Below, piece by piece: positions 61,134 through 64,000 of a stretch of 64,000 nucleotides of DNA. The stretch's first letter is position 1. Every line of letters begins with the position of its first letter. Both the position numbers and the translations under genes were made by a program. The notes beneath the pieces are model-generated. The model saw only the letters and a list, made by a program, of their open reading frames with translations. It had not been told where the DNA came from and searched no databases. The DNA is from JAZKFT01 sp040386335 (GTDB lineage Bacteria; Bacteroidota; Bacteroidia; Chitinophagales; Chitinophagaceae): contig JAZKFT010000018.1 of assembly GCA_040386335.1 (NCBI GenBank), forward strand, positions 522,063 to 586,062. Direction: 5' to 3'.

Positions 61134-62504
61134 CTAAATCACAATCACCTTCAAATCAGAATTCTTCAAAACATCCCCCAAGGCCCGCTCGTTTTGCATC
61201 ATTTTTCTTTTGTCGTTGCTCATATTCCATTGCATCAGGTAGCGGTTGTTGGAGTCTTTTTCTTCCTGCAAAAAAATCCAGCGCAGCCATTTGGTGATGC
61301 CCTGCTTTTTGAAACTGTTGCTGAGCCGGATAAAAATAACAGATGCATCTTTCGACACCACATCCAATAATTCATTTACCTGTGCTACCGGGGTGAGCGA
61401 CGAAATGCAAACAACAGAGGCTGCTTTGACATTTACATACTCTTTCAATTCACCTTTCCGATGCCAGTCGCTAAGGCTGATATTGTATTGCACTTTTGCA
61501 TCGGGGTTTGTTGCACTGCCCTGCTTCAGATCCTGGTCGGGGATATAGCGAACCTCGAAGCCTTGTTTTTTCAGTTGATTGTACACACTCCAGATCGAGG
61601 TTTTAAAATAGTTGAGGCCACGTTGCGCAATGATGGTTTGATCGCCTGCTTTAATGCCATCCAGGTACGAAGCGTAGAGATAAATATGTGAGGCAAAAGG
61701 GTCCAGGATTTCCGGGGTACGCACTACCAGTTCTTTGTTTTTGGCGTACACTTTCCAAACAATACGACGTACATCATCGTTGTCTTCGAAATTTTTGTAG
61801 TTCAGGTACTCGCCGTCAACCCTGCGCAATTCTTCTATCCGTGTATTCTCTTCTTCGGTTTTTTTGGGCGCCAGGTTGAGTTCGCTTACATCTTTTTTTG
61901 ACGGTTTTGTAAAAAAGGTATCAGCCACTTTTATGCTGGTGCTCAGCGAGAAGAACTGAAAAATGTCTTCGAAATAAACCACTATTTTTTCAATATTGTA
62001 TTCCTTTATTTCCGGTAAAGGCCAGTTGTAAAGACCTTCCTGGGTAGTGGAAAAGAATTGTAGTTTCAGCTTTTGGTCGATCGTAGAAAATTTGGGGGAG
62101 AGTTTTTGTCCATCATAAACCAGCCGGTAACGAAGAAATCCAAATGCCGGGTGGAGTAGTGGATGGATCTTCATTTTTACCAGCTGTTTTGCGTTGCCTT
62201 CCATTTCTTTTACTGCTGTATCTATATTTACTTTAACAGTACCACTTCCTCTTTTGATCACAAAAACCAGCCATGGGACAAAAACAGAGAGGAAACCCAG
62301 CGTCAATAAAGCCAGGCCGAACCACATCATCACTTTTGTGAGTAAAGCAAGTACGGCCGTGAAGGATGATTCAACGCCACTATTCTCTGCATGCAGCCAA
62401 CGGTTTGCCAGGAAGATCCCTACCACAAAAAGCAGCAGGTAAAGCCTGAAAGGAACAAACAGTGAAAAGTATTTAAGCCTAGAACTGAAAGAAGGAGTAT
62501 CCAT
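61134..62504 (-). CDS. DUF58 domain-containing membrane protein
   Basis: This 456-residue protein has two N-terminal transmembrane helices (about 15-33 and 55-85), a beta domain, and a DUF58 region (VDGEYLNYKNFEDNDDVRRI, VWKVYAKNKELVVRTPE) followed by a von Willebrand-like C-terminal domain with DVVSKDASVIFIRLS. It starts at ATG 62504; a TTG at 62513 is upstream in frame. It is the first gene of the minus-strand run before the transglutaminase and MoxR, a known gene association. Its biochemical role is not established. Confidence 0.9.
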   Translation of the reverse strand: MDTPSFSSRLKYFSLFVPFRLYLLLFVVGIFLANRWLHAENSGVESSFTAVLALLTKVMMWFGLALLTLGFLSVFVPWLVFVIKRGSGTVKVNIDTAVKEMEGNAKQLVKMKIHPLLHPAFGFLRYRLVYDGQKLSPKFSTIDQKLKLQFFSTTQEGLYNWPLPEIKEYNIEKIVVYFEDIFQFFSLSTSIKVADTFFTKPSKKDVSELNLAPKKTEEENTRIEELRRVDGEYLNYKNFEDNDDVRRIVWKVYAKNKELVVRTPEILDPFASHIYLYASYLDGIKAGDQTIIAQRGLNYFKTSIWSVYNQLKKQGFEVRYIPDQDLKQGSATNPDAKVQYNISLSDWHRKGELKEYVNVKAASVVCISSLTPVAQVNELLDVVSKDASVIFIRLSNSFKKQGITKWLRWIFLQEEKDSNNRYLMQWNMSNDKRKMMQNERALGDVLKNSDLKVIVI

Positions 62505-62735
62505 ATTTTCCAAAAATTAAAGCCGGCAAACGGGGGTTATTTAAGATTCAGTTTATTGGCGGTATCCATATTGGTTTTTGCCATGGCCAAATCTACAAGA
62601 TTAAATGATTGCCTGCTGCCAACTTTATATACGGTTTGTTTATAGCTACAGCGGCATGTTTTCCGTTTAAAACCTTTACCGGCACATCTTCAAAGTAACT
62701 GTATAAATCCACGCGGGGCAATGAGTGCTAAACGG

Positions 62736-62743
62736 TATTTTTG
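62736..62743 (+). promoter_or_regulatory. Candidate -7 promoter element
   Basis: TATTTTTG fits the Bacteroidota -7 consensus TAnnTTTG and lies 32 bases before the methyltransferase ATG at 62775. No TTG lies at the right distance upstream, so this is weak. Confidence 0.3.
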
Positions 62744-62774
62744 CCCCCACTGTTTATTTTATACAACTATTAAG

Positions 62775-63680
62775 ATGGGCTTAACAATAACAAGGAGCAA
62801 TTGCCCCTGCTGCGGCAACCGGTCTATCAGCAAGGCTTTAGTTTGCAAAGATTATACAGTTACCAGCGAACTGTTCGAAATATGGCAATGTGCAGATTGT
62901 GGCATGAGATTTACGCAGGAGGTGCCCGACCAGGATTCTATTGGGCCCTACTACCAAAGCGATACTTATATTTCGCATAGTGATACCGGGAAAGGACTTG
63001 TAAATAAGCTGTATAAAATGGCCCGTAATTATACGCTTAACTGGAAATTCAAACTGGTAAAACTTCAAACCGGGCATGTGGGTAAAACCGGCAGTTTGCT
63101 GGATATTGGTGCCGGGACCGGCGCTTTTCTCAATACAGTTGGAAATGATGCGAATTGGTCTGTTACAGGCCTGGAGCCGGATGCCGGTGCCAGGAAGGTC
63201 TGTAATGAAAAATACAGCCTCAGACTGGAACCGTCGGAGAAACTATTTGAATTGCCTTCTGAAAAATTTGATGCTGTCACCATGTGGCATGTGCTGGAAC
63301 ATGTCCACCAGCTTCAGGAATATATGCAGCAAATAAAGCGGCTTTTAAAGCCAAATGGGGTTGCGTTCATCGCATTGCCAAACTACACCAGCAAAGATGC
63401 ACAGCATTATGCCGAACATTGGGCGGCGTACGATGTACCACGGCACCTGTATCATTTTTCGCCACAGGCCGTGCGTAAACTGGCGACCCGGAATGGCCTG
63501 GCCGTTAAAGCCACAAAACCCATGTGGCTGGATGCTTTTTATATCGCCATGCTGAGTGAACAATACAAAAATGGCAAAGGAAATTTATTCGCCGCGGTAA
63601 TAAATGGTTTGAAATCGAATTTTCATGCCTGGCGGAATAAGGAGGCTTGTAGTTCGCTGGTATATGTGATTACCCGGTAG
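62775..63680 (+). CDS. Class I SAM-dependent methyltransferase with zinc-ribbon-like N-terminus
   Basis: This 301-residue protein has an N-terminal Cys-rich ribbon (CPCCG and CADCG pairs) and a Rossmann methyltransferase domain (LLDIGAGTGAFL motif I, FDAVTMWHVLEHVHQ, LLKPNGVAFIALPNYTS). Such enzymes act on sugars or glycolipids in Bacteroidota. I chose the ATG at 62775 because a -7-like element TATTTTTG lies at 62736; an ATG at 62721 would add 18 residues. The gene is followed by a tandem repeat region to the window end. The substrate is unknown. Confidence 0.87.
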   Translation: MGLTITRSNCPCCGNRSISKALVCKDYTVTSELFEIWQCADCGMRFTQEVPDQDSIGPYYQSDTYISHSDTGKGLVNKLYKMARNYTLNWKFKLVKLQTGHVGKTGSLLDIGAGTGAFLNTVGNDANWSVTGLEPDAGARKVCNEKYSLRLEPSEKLFELPSEKFDAVTMWHVLEHVHQLQEYMQQIKRLLKPNGVAFIALPNYTSKDAQHYAEHWAAYDVPRHLYHFSPQAVRKLATRNGLAVKATKPMWLDAFYIAMLSEQYKNGKGNLFAAVINGLKSNFHAWRNKEACSSLVYVITR

Positions 63681-64000
63681 GCAGAGACCTTAGAGGCCGC
63701 GCCGGAAATTTGTTTATTCAATTTTTTTGGTGTCAATATGTAGGGGCAGACCTATGTGTCTGCCCAGGAATGTAGGAACGTTGTGAATTGAAAATGAATT
63801 TTTTGGTTTGTTCAAAATTCAAAAAATATTTCGGGGTTCAATGTGTAGGGGCGGACCTATGTGTCCGCCCTGGAATGTAGGAATGTTGTGAATTAAAAAT
63901 GAATTTCGGACGGGTTCAAATTCAACGGCCGGGCACCACCAAAACGAATTTCGGGCGGGTTTACATTCATTGGGCGGACACATAGGTCCGCCCCTACGGA
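63681..64000. repeat. Tandem and inverted REP-like repeats at the window end
   Basis: A unit of about 105 bases occurs twice in tandem (from about 63740 and 63845): GTAGGGGC(A/G)GACCTATGTG, a TCTGCCC/TCCGCCC box, GGAATGTAGGAA(C/T)GTTGTG and AAAATGAATTT. An inverted copy of the core, GGGCGGACACATAGGTCCGC, begins near 63973 and runs to the window edge. No gene is seen. Confidence 0.85.

Noticed and set aside
1..64000. tRNA or rRNA genes
   Set aside because: No cloverleaf arms with conserved TTCGAATC-like loops or rRNA signatures were found by reading.

Overview
The window is a piece of a Bacteroidota chromosome, most likely Chitinophagaceae. The evidence is giant secreted proteins built from LamG, Ig-like, MBG and CARDB modules, one ending in a type IX secretion (T9SS) sorting domain. 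Start codons are preceded by A-rich leaders rather than Shine-Dalgarno sequences, and the metabolic genes are typical of the phylum (RhaE-type aldolase/dehydrogenase fusion, SLC45-like sugar transporter, SusA-like amylase). I see no tRNA, rRNA, CRISPR array, prophage or transposase gene.

Layout. 1-4.3 kb: a two-component system (histidine kinase, cut by the window edge, and a LuxR-type response regulator), a paralogous kinase that has lost its catalytic motifs, and a divergent PAS-LuxR regulator. 4.4-22.3 kb: a surface-protein locus with a 3835-residue T9SS cargo carrying LamG modules and a rhamnose-binding-lectin-like domain, a 1675-residue secreted protein with a propeller and a long helical region, a two-helix membrane protein and a lipoprotein, closed by a strong terminator. 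22.4-26.5 kb: a DUF4878 lipoprotein, an ECF sigma factor with a small membrane anti-sigma-like partner, a TonB-C/MORN protein and a secreted zinc metalloprotease.

26.7-36.1 kb: an L-rhamnose catabolic cluster: transporter (rhaT), rhamnulose-1-phosphate aldolase/lactaldehyde dehydrogenase (rhaE), mutarotase (rhaM), isomerase (rhaI) and kinase (rhaB). It is followed by lutA and lutB for lactate oxidation, so the chain runs rhamnose to DHAP plus lactaldehyde, then lactate, then pyruvate. No rhamnose regulator and no lutC lie in the window. 36.4-38.5 kb: an FKBP isomerase, a YfiT/DinB enzyme and a NUDIX hydrolase.

39.2-48.8 kb: a glucose, glycogen and maltodextrin block: ROK glucokinase and a FucP-like MFS transporter on the minus strand, then glgA, glgC, an SLC45-like sugar transporter and a periplasmic GH13 amylase on the plus strand. 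49-54.5 kb: a secreted PQQ-type sugar dehydrogenase fused to an array of MBG repeats. 54.6-62.5 kb, minus strand: DUF58, transglutaminase, MoxR ATPase and a TPR protein. 62.8-63.7 kb: a SAM methyltransferase.

The most unusual signal is between the genes. Many spacers are arrays of degenerate 7- or 8-base units, and several arrays end exactly at a start codon; the whole rhaM-rhaI spacer is eleven consecutive heptamers. Other spacers hold families of palindromic repeats (REP/MITE-like), one of them between lutA and lutB with a terminator-like T run. The other leads are the degenerate kinase, the helical and possibly membrane-inserting protein of the surface locus, and a ROK kinase without its zinc motif.
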